From Polaribacter litorisediminis (lineage in GTDB: Bacteria > Bacteroidota > Bacteroidia > Flavobacteriales > Flavobacteriaceae), in the NCBI RefSeq assembly GCF_019968605.1, contig NZ_CP082966.1, positions 3,647,501 through 3,711,500 on the forward strand: DNA of 64,000 nucleotides, in the 5' to 3' direction. The notes under the pieces are model-generated. The model saw only the letters and a program-made list of their open reading frames with translations, did not search any database and was not told the origin of the DNA. Position numbers and translations under genes: made by a program. Below are positions 54,816-62,838 of this stretch, piece after piece (the stretch's first letter is position 1; every line of letters begins with the position of its first letter).

Positions 54816-57077
54816 ATGAAAGATCAAGAGATTAAAAATAAAATTTGGAACAAACTCAATAAACTGCGAGCTGACCGAAACTTCTCTGGTTTTCGTGACA
54901 CTAAAATATTGGAATTTATCGGAGTAAAATTAGGGATTGAAAAACTTGATTCTATTCTCAATAATAAAGAATTATTATTGAAAATGGCAGAAACTTTTAC
55001 AATTACAGCACCAACCTATGTTTATAATTTTATAGAGGAGATAATAAAATCAGAAAATAGTAAAACATTTTTTGACCCTTGGCTGACGGTTTCTTCACCT
55101 GCATTATACACAGAGAATAAAACTTTAAACGGAACCTGTATAAATAAAACGGAACTTGATATAATAAAAACGATATTCAAGGAAAAAAGCCAAAACATTA
55201 AACTTGGCGATACTTTAGAAATACTTTCGGAAACAAGTGAAAAATTAGAGTTAGTTGTTTCATTTCCGCCTTTCGGAATGCGAATTCAAAGTATAAATGG
55301 AACAAAAAGTAAATTTGATTTTGCAACAACTTTACTTTTAGAATGTGGGAAAAAAATTGAAAATGACGGTAAACTAATTTTCCTTGTTTCTAACTCTTTT
55401 TTCATGGATGAAAAAGGGAAAGAAGAACTAATGAAAAAAGGTCTTTTTGTTGAAGCTGTTTTTTCAATTCCTTCTGGTGCATTAGCCCCAATAACAAATA
55501 TTGCTTCAAATTTAATTTTAGTTACTAAAAATAATATAGAAAAAACATTTGTCGCAGAAATATCCACAGACGAAAGCACAAATATTTCAATACTTAAAAA
55601 TTTCAGAAGCCAAAAGGAAGGTAAAGCTATACAACTTGGTTGTTTTGTGGATATAAGGGAGTTTAAATCCTTAAACTCATTAGTTGCTGGAAAAGAAATG
55701 AATGATTTGGTTAAAAGAATTGGCTATCCGCCAATTCTTTTAACTGATATTTTGATTTCAATTAATGCACTGAAAGGCGATAATTCACAAGAAGTTGTGC
55801 ATTTGTCAAACTCAATTTACTTACCAAAAGTTGGTAATAGTCCTGTAGTTGCAAGTTTGTCGGAACTGAAAATAAAACCGAAAAATTATTACCAAATTCA
55901 ACTAGACGAGAAAAAAGCCAATGCAATTTATATAGCAAATTATTTCAACACGGCAGTTGGTAGAAAATTGAGAGCAAGTATAGAAGTTGGTGCAGTTATT
56001 CCACAGATTTCAAAATCACAACTCACAAAATGTATTTTCTATGTTCCAGACTTAAATACACAAGCGGAATTAATCGAAGTTGATAATAGAATACAGCAAT
56101 TTACATTTAGACTTGATGAACTTCAAAGGAACTTATGGAAGCAACCTAAAAGCTATAAGTCAATTGTAAAGGAATTAAAAACAATCAATCAAGAAGAAAA
56201 ACTTGAAAATTGGATTGATAAATTACCATTTCCAATTTCGTCAATTCTTTGGCGTTATTATGCTACTAAAAACAATAGTAAAAAAATTGAACATTTATTT
56301 CACTTCTTTGAAGCATTTTCAGAATTCCTATCAATGCTTATGTTAAGTGCTTTAGTTCAAGACAAAGAATTCTATAATGCAGAAAGTCATAACTGGATTG
56401 GCAAACAAGAAAAATTTAAAAATTGGTATTTAAGAGCAACTTTTGGTAATTGGAATAATCTAACGTCTAATCTTTCAAAAGCTATTAGAAAGTATCTTTC
56501 AGAAAGTGATAAAAAAGAGTATTGCAAAAATCTTTTTGGAAACCCAAGTGATTCTTTTCTTTCAATGATTACGAGTAAAGGAATTGTAAATGTACTATTT
56601 GAAGTTGCAAGTTTAAGAAATAAATGGAAAGGTCACGGAGGAATTACAAGTGAAACAGAAAACATTCAACGTGTTTTAACACTTGAAAAACAATTAAACG
56701 AATTTAGAAAATACATTGCTGATGCTTTTGACGAAACTACAATGCTATCACCAACAACGAGTAGTTTTGAAGATGGAATTTTCACATTTAATGCAAAACA
56801 GCTTATTGGTGCAAGAACACCATTTAATGAAATAACAATTAAAAGTCTAATTCCACTTGACAGAAAAAAACTTTATTTAAGCAATTCTCAACAGACAAAA
56901 CCTTTGGAATTACTACCATTTATAAAATTCATAGAAGCAACAGACGCAATTTATTTTTATACAAGTATTGAAAGTAAAGATGTTCGTTGGGTTTCTTACC
57001 ATTTTGACAAAGAAGCGGAATTGAAGCAACCTGCGGACAATGAATTATTTAAAGCATTTGATTTCCTGAAACAATAG
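54816..57077 (+). CDS. Degenerate N6-methylase/S-subunit-like fusion with HEPN-like C-terminus
   Basis: 753 residues. Residues ~1-260 align with HsdM-type N6-adenine methylases: helical N-terminus, 'TITAPTYVYNFIEEII', 'FDPWLTVSSPAL' (86-97) where DPxCGSGG would be, 'GDTLEIL' (131-137), and SFPPFG (149-154) where NPPF is needed. The SAM and catalytic motifs are broken, so it should not methylate. About 265-430 resembles a type I S-subunit half ('FNTAVGRKLRASIEVGAVIP', 'TKCIFYVPDLNTQAEL', the recognition-domain plus coiled-coil pattern). The ~460-690 helical region carries R601 and H607 (RNKWKGH), an RxxxxxH pattern like HEPN RNases. It is a lone gene between boundary motifs; no restriction subunit lies nearby. 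Defence role is an inference. Confidence 0.75.
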   Translation: MKDQEIKNKIWNKLNKLRADRNFSGFRDTKILEFIGVKLGIEKLDSILNNKELLLKMAETFTITAPTYVYNFIEEIIKSENSKTFFDPWLTVSSPALYTENKTLNGTCINKTELDIIKTIFKEKSQNIKLGDTLEILSETSEKLELVVSFPPFGMRIQSINGTKSKFDFATTLLLECGKKIENDGKLIFLVSNSFFMDEKGKEELMKKGLFVEAVFSIPSGALAPITNIASNLILVTKNNIEKTFVAEISTDESTNISILKNFRSQKEGKAIQLGCFVDIREFKSLNSLVAGKEMNDLVKRIGYPPILLTDILISINALKGDNSQEVVHLSNSIYLPKVGNSPVVASLSELKIKPKNYYQIQLDEKKANAIYIANYFNTAVGRKLRASIEVGAVIPQISKSQLTKCIFYVPDLNTQAELIEVDNRIQQFTFRLDELQRNLWKQPKSYKSIVKELKTINQEEKLENWIDKLPFPISSILWRYYATKNNSKKIEHLFHFFEAFSEFLSMLMLSALVQDKEFYNAESHNWIGKQEKFKNWYLRATFGNWNNLTSNLSKAIRKYLSESDKKEYCKNLFGNPSDSFLSMITSKGIVNVLFEVASLRNKWKGHGGITSETENIQRVLTLEKQLNEFRKYIADAFDETTMLSPTTSSFEDGIFTFNAKQLIGARTPFNEITIKSLIPLDRKKLYLSNSQQTKPLELLPFIKFIEATDAIYFYTSIESKDVRWVSYHFDKEAELKQPADNELFKAFDFLKQ

Positions 57078-57103
57078 ACAATGAACAAAGAAAGCCTGTA
57101 TGT

Positions 57104-57272
57104 AATAACTAAGCCTATGACCCGCCGATAGGCCAACGCTATATGCCTTGTTGACTGATCCATTGCTAAGGATAAGGGGTAAAACGACGGTTTGGGTGTG
57201 GGTTTTAAAAGGAGTGTCATTGGGGAAAGTAGAGTATTTTCAATAGTTCTATTACATACAAGCTATTTATGA
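57104..57272 (+). repeat. Direct repeat R1 (~169 bp) left of the toxin-antitoxin pair
   Basis: AATAACTAAGCCTATGACCC... is the start. It shares its first 30 bases and most of the rest (including GGTTTTGAAAAGG-like, AAAACGACGGTTTGG and GCTATTTATGA blocks) with R2 at 58034-58195. Contains a GCCTAT/ATAGGC hairpin. It begins 27 bases after the methylase-like gene stop. Confidence 0.8.
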
Positions 57273-57417
57273 TCCGCTTTTTTTAATTTTTAGTTCAACA
57301 CCATATATAATTTATTGCTAGTACTCGCCTACTTACGTAAATCCTTGCGGATTTTCTATTCGGTTTATATTTGCTAAATTAGTTACTGAACCAAGCAACA
57401 AAATCATACACAAAAAC

Positions 57418-57431
57418 AACGTTGCTAGCAA
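57418..57431 (+). repeat. Boundary motif AACGTTRCYAGCAA, copy 2
   Basis: AACGTTGCTAGCAA, two mismatches to copy 1 at 54782. Preceded at ~20 bases by GCAAC and by the 57339 hairpin. Confidence 0.55.
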
Positions 57432-57441
57432 TACGAAAAAT

Positions 57442-57476
57442 TTTGGGTAAATCATATTTTGTACATACATTTGTAC
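57442..57476 (+). promoter_or_regulatory. Promoter and YefM/YoeB-type operator
   Basis: -33 TTTG (57442-57445) and -7 TACATTTG (57466-57473) with a 20-bp spacer. TGTACA (57460-57465) and TGTACT (57472-57477) overlap the -7 box, centred 12 bp apart. E. coli yefM-yoeB is known to be repressed through TGTACA palindromes at this centre-to-centre spacing, so this looks like an autoregulatory operator. Confidence 0.6.
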
Positions 57477-57494
57477 TTAATAAAATACAATATT

Positions 57495-57758
57495 ATGCTA
57501 ATAACAACTGTTTCTGACTTCAGAAAAGATATTAAAAGTTACTTAGACAAAGTTGTGAAGAACTTTGAGACATTGATAATAAATCGCGGAAAAGATTCCG
57601 GAATTGTAGTTATGTCATTGCAAGAATACAATTCTTTAATGGCTACAAATCACGAACTGTCTTCACGAAAGAATGAATTAAGATTAGATTCTGCAATTGA
57701 CAAGCTAAAAAGCGGAAGGACTTTTAACAAAGACCTAAAAGACCTAATCGAAAATTAA
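57495..57758 (+). CDS. YefM/Phd-family antitoxin
   Basis: 87 residues from the ATG at 57495; a longer frame starting at 57459 would overlap the promoter. 'MLITTVSDFRKDIKSYLDKV' and 'LIINRGKDSGIVVMSLQEYN' are the Phd/YefM DNA-binding half, followed by a variable C-terminal toxin-binding tail ('LDSAIDKLKSGRTFNKDLKD'). It is cotranscribed with the toxin, separated by one base. Confidence 0.88.
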   Translation: MLITTVSDFRKDIKSYLDKVVKNFETLIINRGKDSGIVVMSLQEYNSLMATNHELSSRKNELRLDSAIDKLKSGRTFNKDLKDLIEN

Positions 57759-57759
57759 A

Positions 57760-58017
57760 ATGAAGTATATATTCGTTGACGAGTCTTGGGAAGATTATTT
57801 GTATTGGCAAAAAACGGACAAGAAAAAGCTGAAAAAAATAAATGAACTTCTGGAAGACATCTCTCGAAATCCTTTTGATGGAATTGGAAAACCTGAACCG
57901 CTAAAACATAAATACGCAGGATTTTGGTCAAGAAGGATGGATAGCGAACATAGACTGATTTACCAATATAAAGAAGGAGAAATATTAATTGCGAAATGCA
58001 GATTTCATTATGACTGA
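57760..58017 (+). CDS. YoeB/Txe-family toxin
   Basis: 85 residues of the RelE-like mRNA-interferase fold: 'YIFVDESWEDYLYWQKTDKK', 'INELLEDISRNPFDGIGKPE', 'HKYAGFWSRRMDSEHRLIYQ' and the final 'CRFHYD' with the catalytic-region His-Tyr of the YoeB family. It cleaves mRNA in the ribosome A site when antitoxin is lost. Flanked by R1/R2. Confidence 0.9.
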   Translation: MKYIFVDESWEDYLYWQKTDKKKLKKINELLEDISRNPFDGIGKPEPLKHKYAGFWSRRMDSEHRLIYQYKEGEILIAKCRFHYD

Positions 58018-58335
58018 AAAAAGCACTTTTGCCAATAACTAAGCCTATGACCCGCCGATAGGCGAACGCTATATATCTTATGGACTAATCCATCGCTAAG
58101 GATAAGGGGGAAAACGACGGTTTGGTTTTGAAAAGGAGTGTGACTGGGGAAAGGAAAGCGTTTTTAAGATTTCTATTGCAAACGAGCTATTTATGAACGA
58201 CTATAACTTCTATTATGTAAAAAGAAAATACTTAATGGAAACTCAAATAATTTTACTAACAATGCGAAAATCGTACAAATTACAAAACCAAAAAACCCAA
58301 CTACTTTAAAATAAAATAGTTGAAGTTTTTGTTTG
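58018..58335. other. Intergenic gap between toxin and tRNA-Ala
   Basis: 318 bp. Holds R2 (58034-58195) and about 140 bp of AT-rich DNA up to the tRNA 3' end; an AACTACTTTAAAATAAAATAGTT stretch (about 58299-58321) could be the tRNA terminator. No gene. Confidence 0.6.
58034..58195 (+). repeat. Direct repeat R2 (~162 bp) right of the toxin-antitoxin pair
   Basis: Begins AATAACTAAGCCTATGACCC, ends GCTATTTATGA; matches R1 at 57104-57272 with scattered differences and a few short gaps. Recombination between R1 and R2 would remove exactly the antitoxin-toxin pair plus one copy. Confidence 0.8.
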
Positions 58336-58409
58336 TGGAGCATATCAGATTCGAACTGACGACCTCTACGCTGCCAGCGTAGCGCTCTAGCCAACTGAGC
58401 TAATGCCCC
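58336..58409 (-). tRNA. tRNA-Ala (anticodon GGC)
   Basis: A full cloverleaf reads on the minus strand: GGGGCAT acceptor pairing with ATGCTCC, with the G3:U70 pair that identifies tRNA-Ala, D-arm GCTC/GAGC, anticodon stem CTACG/CGTAG, loop CTGGCAG (anticodon GGC), T-loop GTTCGAATC. CCA is not encoded. It ends the accessory island. Confidence 0.95.
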
Positions 58410-58449
58410 ATTTATTGTGAGGTAAAAATACATTTTTTTATTGATATTC

Positions 58450-59532
58450 ATGAAATTAGAACCTCCTTTTAGAAAAATCATTCATGTAGATATGGATGCG
58501 TATTATGCATCTGTAGCGGAATTAGACAACCCTGAATTAAGAGGGAAAGCCATTGCAGTTGGCGGAGGAGGAGAAAGAGGCGTGGTTTCTGCGGCTAGTT
58601 ACGAAGCTCGAAAATTTGGAGTAAAATCAGCTATGAGCGGTGTTTTGGCGCGACAAAAATGTCCACATTTAATTTTTGTGAAATCAGATTTTGCACGCTA
58701 TAAAGAACTCTCAAATCAAATTAGGAATATTTTTTATGACTATACAGATTTGGTGGAACCGCTTTCTTTAGACGAAGCTTATTTAGATGTTACCGAAAAT
58801 AAAAAAGGAAATCCATCAGCAAACGCCATCGCCAGAGAAATTAGAAAGCGTATTTATGAAGAAACGGGTTTGCGAGCTTCTGCAGGGATTTCGATTAATA
58901 AATTTATTGCAAAAGTGGCTTCTGACATCAACAAGCCCAACGGACAAAAAACAATTCATCCAGAGGAGGTTCTTACCTTTTTAGAGGAATTACCCGTCAA
59001 TAAATTTTATGGAGTGGGTAAAGTTACCGCCGCCAAAATGTATAATTTGGGTATTTTTATTGGAAACGATCTAAAGAAAAAATCGTTAGAAGAGCTGGTA
59101 AAGCTATTCGGAAAATCTGGAACTCATTATTACCATATTGTTCGCGGAATTCATCATAGTGCTGTAAAACCGAATCGAATTAGAAAATCTGTTGGTGCCG
59201 AAACAACGTTTAGTGAAAATATTTCTTCAGAAATTTATATGTTAGAACGTCTAGATCATATTGCCGATGAGATAGAAAAACGCATGAAAAAATCAAATAC
59301 CAAAGGAAAAACAATTACCTTGAAAATAAAATATTCAGATTTTACACAACAGACAAGAAGTAAAACAAAAGCGCATTTTATGCAAACTAAAAAGGAGTTT
59401 TTTCCGACGATAAAAGAATTGTTATACCAAGATAAATTAACAAATTCTGTTCGTTTATTAGGGATTTCTTTCGGAAATTTAAACACCGAAAAGAAAGAAC
59501 CAGTTTGGGTACAATTACAGTTTGATTTTTAA
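58450..59532 (+). CDS. dinB: DNA polymerase IV (Y-family)
   Basis: 360 residues from ATG at 58450. 'IHVDMDAYYASVAELDNPEL' (catalytic Asp), 'LVEPLSLDEAYLDVTE' (second catalytic Asp/Glu), 'SAGISINKFIAKVASDINKP' and little-finger 'FYGVGKVTAAKMYNLGI' are all intact. It bypasses lesions and is typically mutagenic. The beta-clamp-binding C-terminus ends 'LQFDF'. Confidence 0.95.
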   Translation: MKLEPPFRKIIHVDMDAYYASVAELDNPELRGKAIAVGGGGERGVVSAASYEARKFGVKSAMSGVLARQKCPHLIFVKSDFARYKELSNQIRNIFYDYTDLVEPLSLDEAYLDVTENKKGNPSANAIAREIRKRIYEETGLRASAGISINKFIAKVASDINKPNGQKTIHPEEVLTFLEELPVNKFYGVGKVTAAKMYNLGIFIGNDLKKKSLEELVKLFGKSGTHYYHIVRGIHHSAVKPNRIRKSVGAETTFSENISSEIYMLERLDHIADEIEKRMKKSNTKGKTITLKIKYSDFTQQTRSKTKAHFMQTKKEFFPTIKELLYQDKLTNSVRLLGISFGNLNTEKKEPVWVQLQFDF

Positions 59533-59543
59533 AAACTAATATA

Positions 59544-60053
59544 GTGACTTTAGAGAAAAGCAATATTGAAGATTTAGAAGAAATTTTTAAATTATATAAA
59601 CAAGCATCACAATTTCAAGAAACTAAAAAAATGGTTGTTTGGCCAAGTTTTAGTAAAGAAATGGTCATTAACGAAATTAAAGAGCAAAAACAATTCAAAA
59701 TTATAATTAGTAATCAAATAGCGTGCGTTTGGGCAATTGCTTTTACAGATCCGTTAATTTGGGGGGAGAAAAATAAAGATGCAGCTATATACATTCATAG
59801 AATAGCTACAAACCCAAATTTTAGAGGTAATAACTTAGTGAAAGAAATTGTAGAATGGTCTAAAAAGCATGCTAAAATCAATAAAAAAGAATATATTAGG
59901 ATGGATACCGTTGGCGAGAACTTAGGACTTATAAATTACTACAAAAAATGTGGTTTTGAGTTTTTAGGACTCTCGAAATTAAATGAAACTAATGGTTTAC
60001 CAGCTCATTACAAAAATGCAACCGTAAGTTTATTTGAAATTAAATTAACGTGA
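59544..60053 (+). CDS. GNAT acetyltransferase
   Basis: 169 residues starting at GTG. 'IYIHRIATNPNFRGNNLVKE' is motif A and 'DTVGENLGLINYYKKCGFEF' motif B of GNAT. The start overlaps no upstream gene, and its TGA overlaps the GTG start of the next GNAT by 4 bp (GTGA), so both are cotranscribed. Substrate unknown. Confidence 0.84.
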   Translation: MTLEKSNIEDLEEIFKLYKQASQFQETKKMVVWPSFSKEMVINEIKEQKQFKIIISNQIACVWAIAFTDPLIWGEKNKDAAIYIHRIATNPNFRGNNLVKEIVEWSKKHAKINKKEYIRMDTVGENLGLINYYKKCGFEFLGLSKLNETNGLPAHYKNATVSLFEIKLT

Positions 60054-60496
60054 AAATAATTAGAACAAATTCAGAAAATAAAGATTTTATCGATTTGGTA
60101 AAACAATTAGACGCATATCTAAAAATTACTGATGAGGATGAGCACGATTTTTACAATCAATTTAATCATATTGATGTTATTAAAGAGGTTGTTGTTGTTT
60201 ACGACGGTACAATTGCTCTTGGTTGTGGAGCGATTAAAAAGTTTGATAATCATACTGCTGAAATCAAAAGAATGTTTGTTTCATCCGAAAAAAGAGGATT
60301 GGGAATTGCTCAAAAAATAGTCACAGAATTAGAAGCTTGGTCAAAGGAATTAGGCTATGAAAAATGTGTTTTAGAAACAGGAAAAAGACAAATAGAAGCC
60401 GTAAAATTATATAAGAAATGTGGTTATAAAATCATTCCGAATTATGGGCAATATAAAAATATGGAAAATAGTATTTGCTTTGAAAAACACTTGTAA
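60050..60496 (+). CDS. GNAT acetyltransferase
   Basis: 148 residues, GTG start. 'EIKRMFVSSEKRGLGIAQKI' is motif A and 'LETGKRQIEAVKLYKKCGYK' motif B. Unlike its neighbour, it has an N-terminal 'SENKDFIDLVKQLDAYLKIT' element of YncA-like acetyltransferases. Immediately followed (0 bp) by the FAD oxidoreductase gene, an operon. Confidence 0.84.
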   Translation: MKIIRTNSENKDFIDLVKQLDAYLKITDEDEHDFYNQFNHIDVIKEVVVVYDGTIALGCGAIKKFDNHTAEIKRMFVSSEKRGLGIAQKIVTELEAWSKELGYEKCVLETGKRQIEAVKLYKKCGYKIIPNYGQYKNMENSICFEKHL

Positions 60497-61606
60497 ATGA
60501 ATTATAGTTATTGGGAATTAAAAGAATGGTTTAGCAACATCGATTTTACAATTGTTGGTAGCGGAATTGTGGGCTTAAATTGTGCCTTAGAAATCAAAAA
60601 AAAGCATCCCAAAGCAAAGGTTTTAGTGCTAGAAAAAGGAATGTTGCCACAAGGTGCCAGTACAAAAAATGCGGGTTTTGCTTGTTTTGGTAGCTTATCA
60701 GAAATTATTGATGATTTAAAATCTCATACAGAACAAGAGGTTTTTAATCTGGTGGATGATCGCTGGAAAGGGTTACAATTATTAAGAAATAATTTAGGAG
60801 ATAAGAGCATCGACTTTCAACAACATAAAGGGTTTGAATTGTGCGATTCTAAAGATTTTTTTGAAGAATGTATTGCTAAAAAAGAGCACATAAATAGGTT
60901 GTTAAAACCCATATTTAAAGAGGAAGTTTTTTCGATTTCTGAGAATACTTTTAATTTTCAAAAGGTACATCAAAAGTATATTGTCAATAATTTTGAAGGT
61001 CAGATTGATACCGGAAAAATGGCAGCTAAGTTGCTTTTTAAGGCTCAAAAAAACGGAATTAAAATACTAAACAATATTCTGGTAGAAAGTTTTGTTGAAA
61101 ATGAGGGTGAAGTACACCTAAAAACCAATAGACTAGATTTTTATACTAAAAAATTATGTATTGCTACGAATGGTTTTGCAAATAAATTATTGAATGAAAA
61201 TGTGCAACCAGCAAGAGCGCAAGTTCTCATTACAAAGCCAATTAAGAACTTACAAATTAAAGGAACTTTTCATTTAGACAAAGGGTATTTTTATTTTAGA
61301 AATATTGATGATAGAATTTTATTTGGTGGCGGTAGAAATCTCGATTTTAAAACGGAAGAAACTTCTGAATTTGGCGAAACTACGATCATACAAAATGAAT
61401 TAGAAAAAATTTTAGAAGAAACCATTTTACCAAACACCAATTTTGAAATCGAACACAGATGGAGTGGAATTATGGGGGTCGGAAATCAGAAAAAAGCGAT
61501 TGTAAAACAACTTTCTAATCACGTGTTTTGTGGCGTCCGTTTGGGCGGAATGGGTGTTGCTATTGGTAGTTTGGTTGGTAAAGAATTAGCAGAATTAATA
61601 CAATAG
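60497..61606 (+). CDS. FAD-dependent amino-acid-oxidase-like oxidoreductase
   Basis: 369 residues. Dinucleotide motif 'TIVGSGIVGLNCALEIKKKH' (~19-38), 'GASTKNAGFACFGSLSEIID', C-terminal 'HVFCGVRLGGMGVAIGSLVG' of the DAO superfamily, similar to glycine/D-amino-acid oxidases such as ThiO/DadA. Substrate unknown. It starts directly after the GNAT gene. Confidence 0.85.
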   Translation: MNYSYWELKEWFSNIDFTIVGSGIVGLNCALEIKKKHPKAKVLVLEKGMLPQGASTKNAGFACFGSLSEIIDDLKSHTEQEVFNLVDDRWKGLQLLRNNLGDKSIDFQQHKGFELCDSKDFFEECIAKKEHINRLLKPIFKEEVFSISENTFNFQKVHQKYIVNNFEGQIDTGKMAAKLLFKAQKNGIKILNNILVESFVENEGEVHLKTNRLDFYTKKLCIATNGFANKLLNENVQPARAQVLITKPIKNLQIKGTFHLDKGYFYFRNIDDRILFGGGRNLDFKTEETSEFGETTIIQNELEKILEETILPNTNFEIEHRWSGIMGVGNQKKAIVKQLSNHVFCGVRLGGMGVAIGSLVGKELAELIQ

Positions 61607-61674
61607 GAAGATATATTGCTCAATTTTAGTTTATCTTGAACAAAGTTGAAAGACTTTAGGCGATACAAAAATAA

Positions 61675-62838
61675 ATGGAGAAAAATATTCAAACTGCAAA
61701 TCATATAAAAAGTAATTTAGTTGCAGACGTACTTATAATTGGTGGAGGATTAGCCGGATTATGCAATGCAATTCATTTATCAAAATTTGGTAAAAAGGTT
61801 GTGTTGATTGAAAAGAATTCCTACCCAAAACATAAAGTTTGTGGTGAATATATTTCTAACGAAGTGTTGCCTTATTTACAATTTTTAGACTTTAATCCGT
61901 TTGATTTTGGTGCGGTAAAAATTGGTCGATTTCAGTTGTCAACCACCAATAACAAGTTAATTTCTGCAAAACTTCCTTTTGGTGGATTCGGTATTTCACG
62001 GTATACCTTAGATTTTGAACTCGCAAAAAAAGCACTAGAAAATGGTGTTACTATCCTTCAAGATGAAGTGATAAACATTGATTTTAATCATGATTTTTTT
62101 CAAGTTGAAACCAAAGAAAATAAAAGTTTTACCTCAAAATTTGCAATTGGTTCTTTTGGCAAACGTTCTTTATTAGATGTAAAAATGGAGCGTAGTTTTA
62201 TCCAAAAAAAATCACCATATTTAGGTGTAAAAATACATGTAAAAGGAAATTTTTCTAAAAATTTGGTGGCACTTCATAATTTTAAAGGAGGTTATTGTGG
62301 CGTTTCTAAAGTAGAAAATGACACGATTAATTTGTGTTATATCACCAGTTTTTCATCTTTTAAAAAATTTAAAAACATAGATGATTTTCAAGAAAATGTG
62401 GTGTTTAAAAATAGCTTTTTAAAAGAAATATTTCAAAATTCAAAAGCTGTTTGGGAGAAACCATTATCGATTAGTCAGATTTCTTTTGAAACCAAAAAAC
62501 CAATAGAAAATCACATGATTATGTGTGGCGATGCTGCAGGAATGATTCATCCGTTGTGTGGTAACGGAATGAGTATGGCAATTCAGTCTGCACAAATAGC
62601 ATCTAAACTGATTCTAAATTATTATGATGGTAAAATTACAACACGAATTGAAGTAGAAAAGCAGTACATTAGATTGTGGAACAAACAATTTAAATGGCGC
62701 TTAAAGGCAGGTCATTTTATTGCAATGCTGTTTAGAAATGCAAAAATTTCGAATGTGTTATTACAAGTTTTAAGAAGAATGCCGTTTTTATTACCTATAA
62801 TTATTAAGCAAACCCATGGTAAATCAATAAAATTATAA
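61675..62838 (+). CDS. FAD oxidoreductase, geranylgeranyl-reductase-like
   Basis: 387 residues. 'VLIIGGGLAGLCNAIHLSKF' (FAD motif ~20-40), 'CGEYISNEVLPYLQFL', 'MCGDAAGMIHPLCGNGMSM' (second FAD motif). Closest by pattern to GGR/flavin-dependent monooxygenases. Its stop overlaps the methyltransferase start (TAATG), and a type III PKS follows, matching a common flavobacterial type III PKS cluster. It may reduce or hydroxylate the polyketide or its lipid starter. Confidence 0.82.
   Translation: MEKNIQTANHIKSNLVADVLIIGGGLAGLCNAIHLSKFGKKVVLIEKNSYPKHKVCGEYISNEVLPYLQFLDFNPFDFGAVKIGRFQLSTTNNKLISAKLPFGGFGISRYTLDFELAKKALENGVTILQDEVINIDFNHDFFQVETKENKSFTSKFAIGSFGKRSLLDVKMERSFIQKKSPYLGVKIHVKGNFSKNLVALHNFKGGYCGVSKVENDTINLCYITSFSSFKKFKNIDDFQENVVFKNSFLKEIFQNSKAVWEKPLSISQISFETKKPIENHMIMCGDAAGMIHPLCGNGMSMAIQSAQIASKLILNYYDGKITTRIEVEKQYIRLWNKQFKWRLKAGHFIAMLFRNAKISNVLLQVLRRMPFLLPIIIKQTHGKSIKL

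Larger units (their letters stand above)
57078..57494. other. Intergenic gap before the toxin-antitoxin pair
   Basis: 417 bp. It contains R1 (57104-57272), a hairpin AAATCC-TTGC-GGATTT (57339-57354), the boundary motif AACGTTGCTAGCAA (57418-57431), and the antitoxin promoter/operator (57442-57476). No other gene. Confidence 0.7.

Noticed and set aside
52072..58409. Prophage
   Set aside because: No capsid, portal, terminase, tail or integrase genes are seen.
58191..58481. 96-residue minus-strand open frame
   Set aside because: It runs across the tRNA-Ala gene and has no coding signal.
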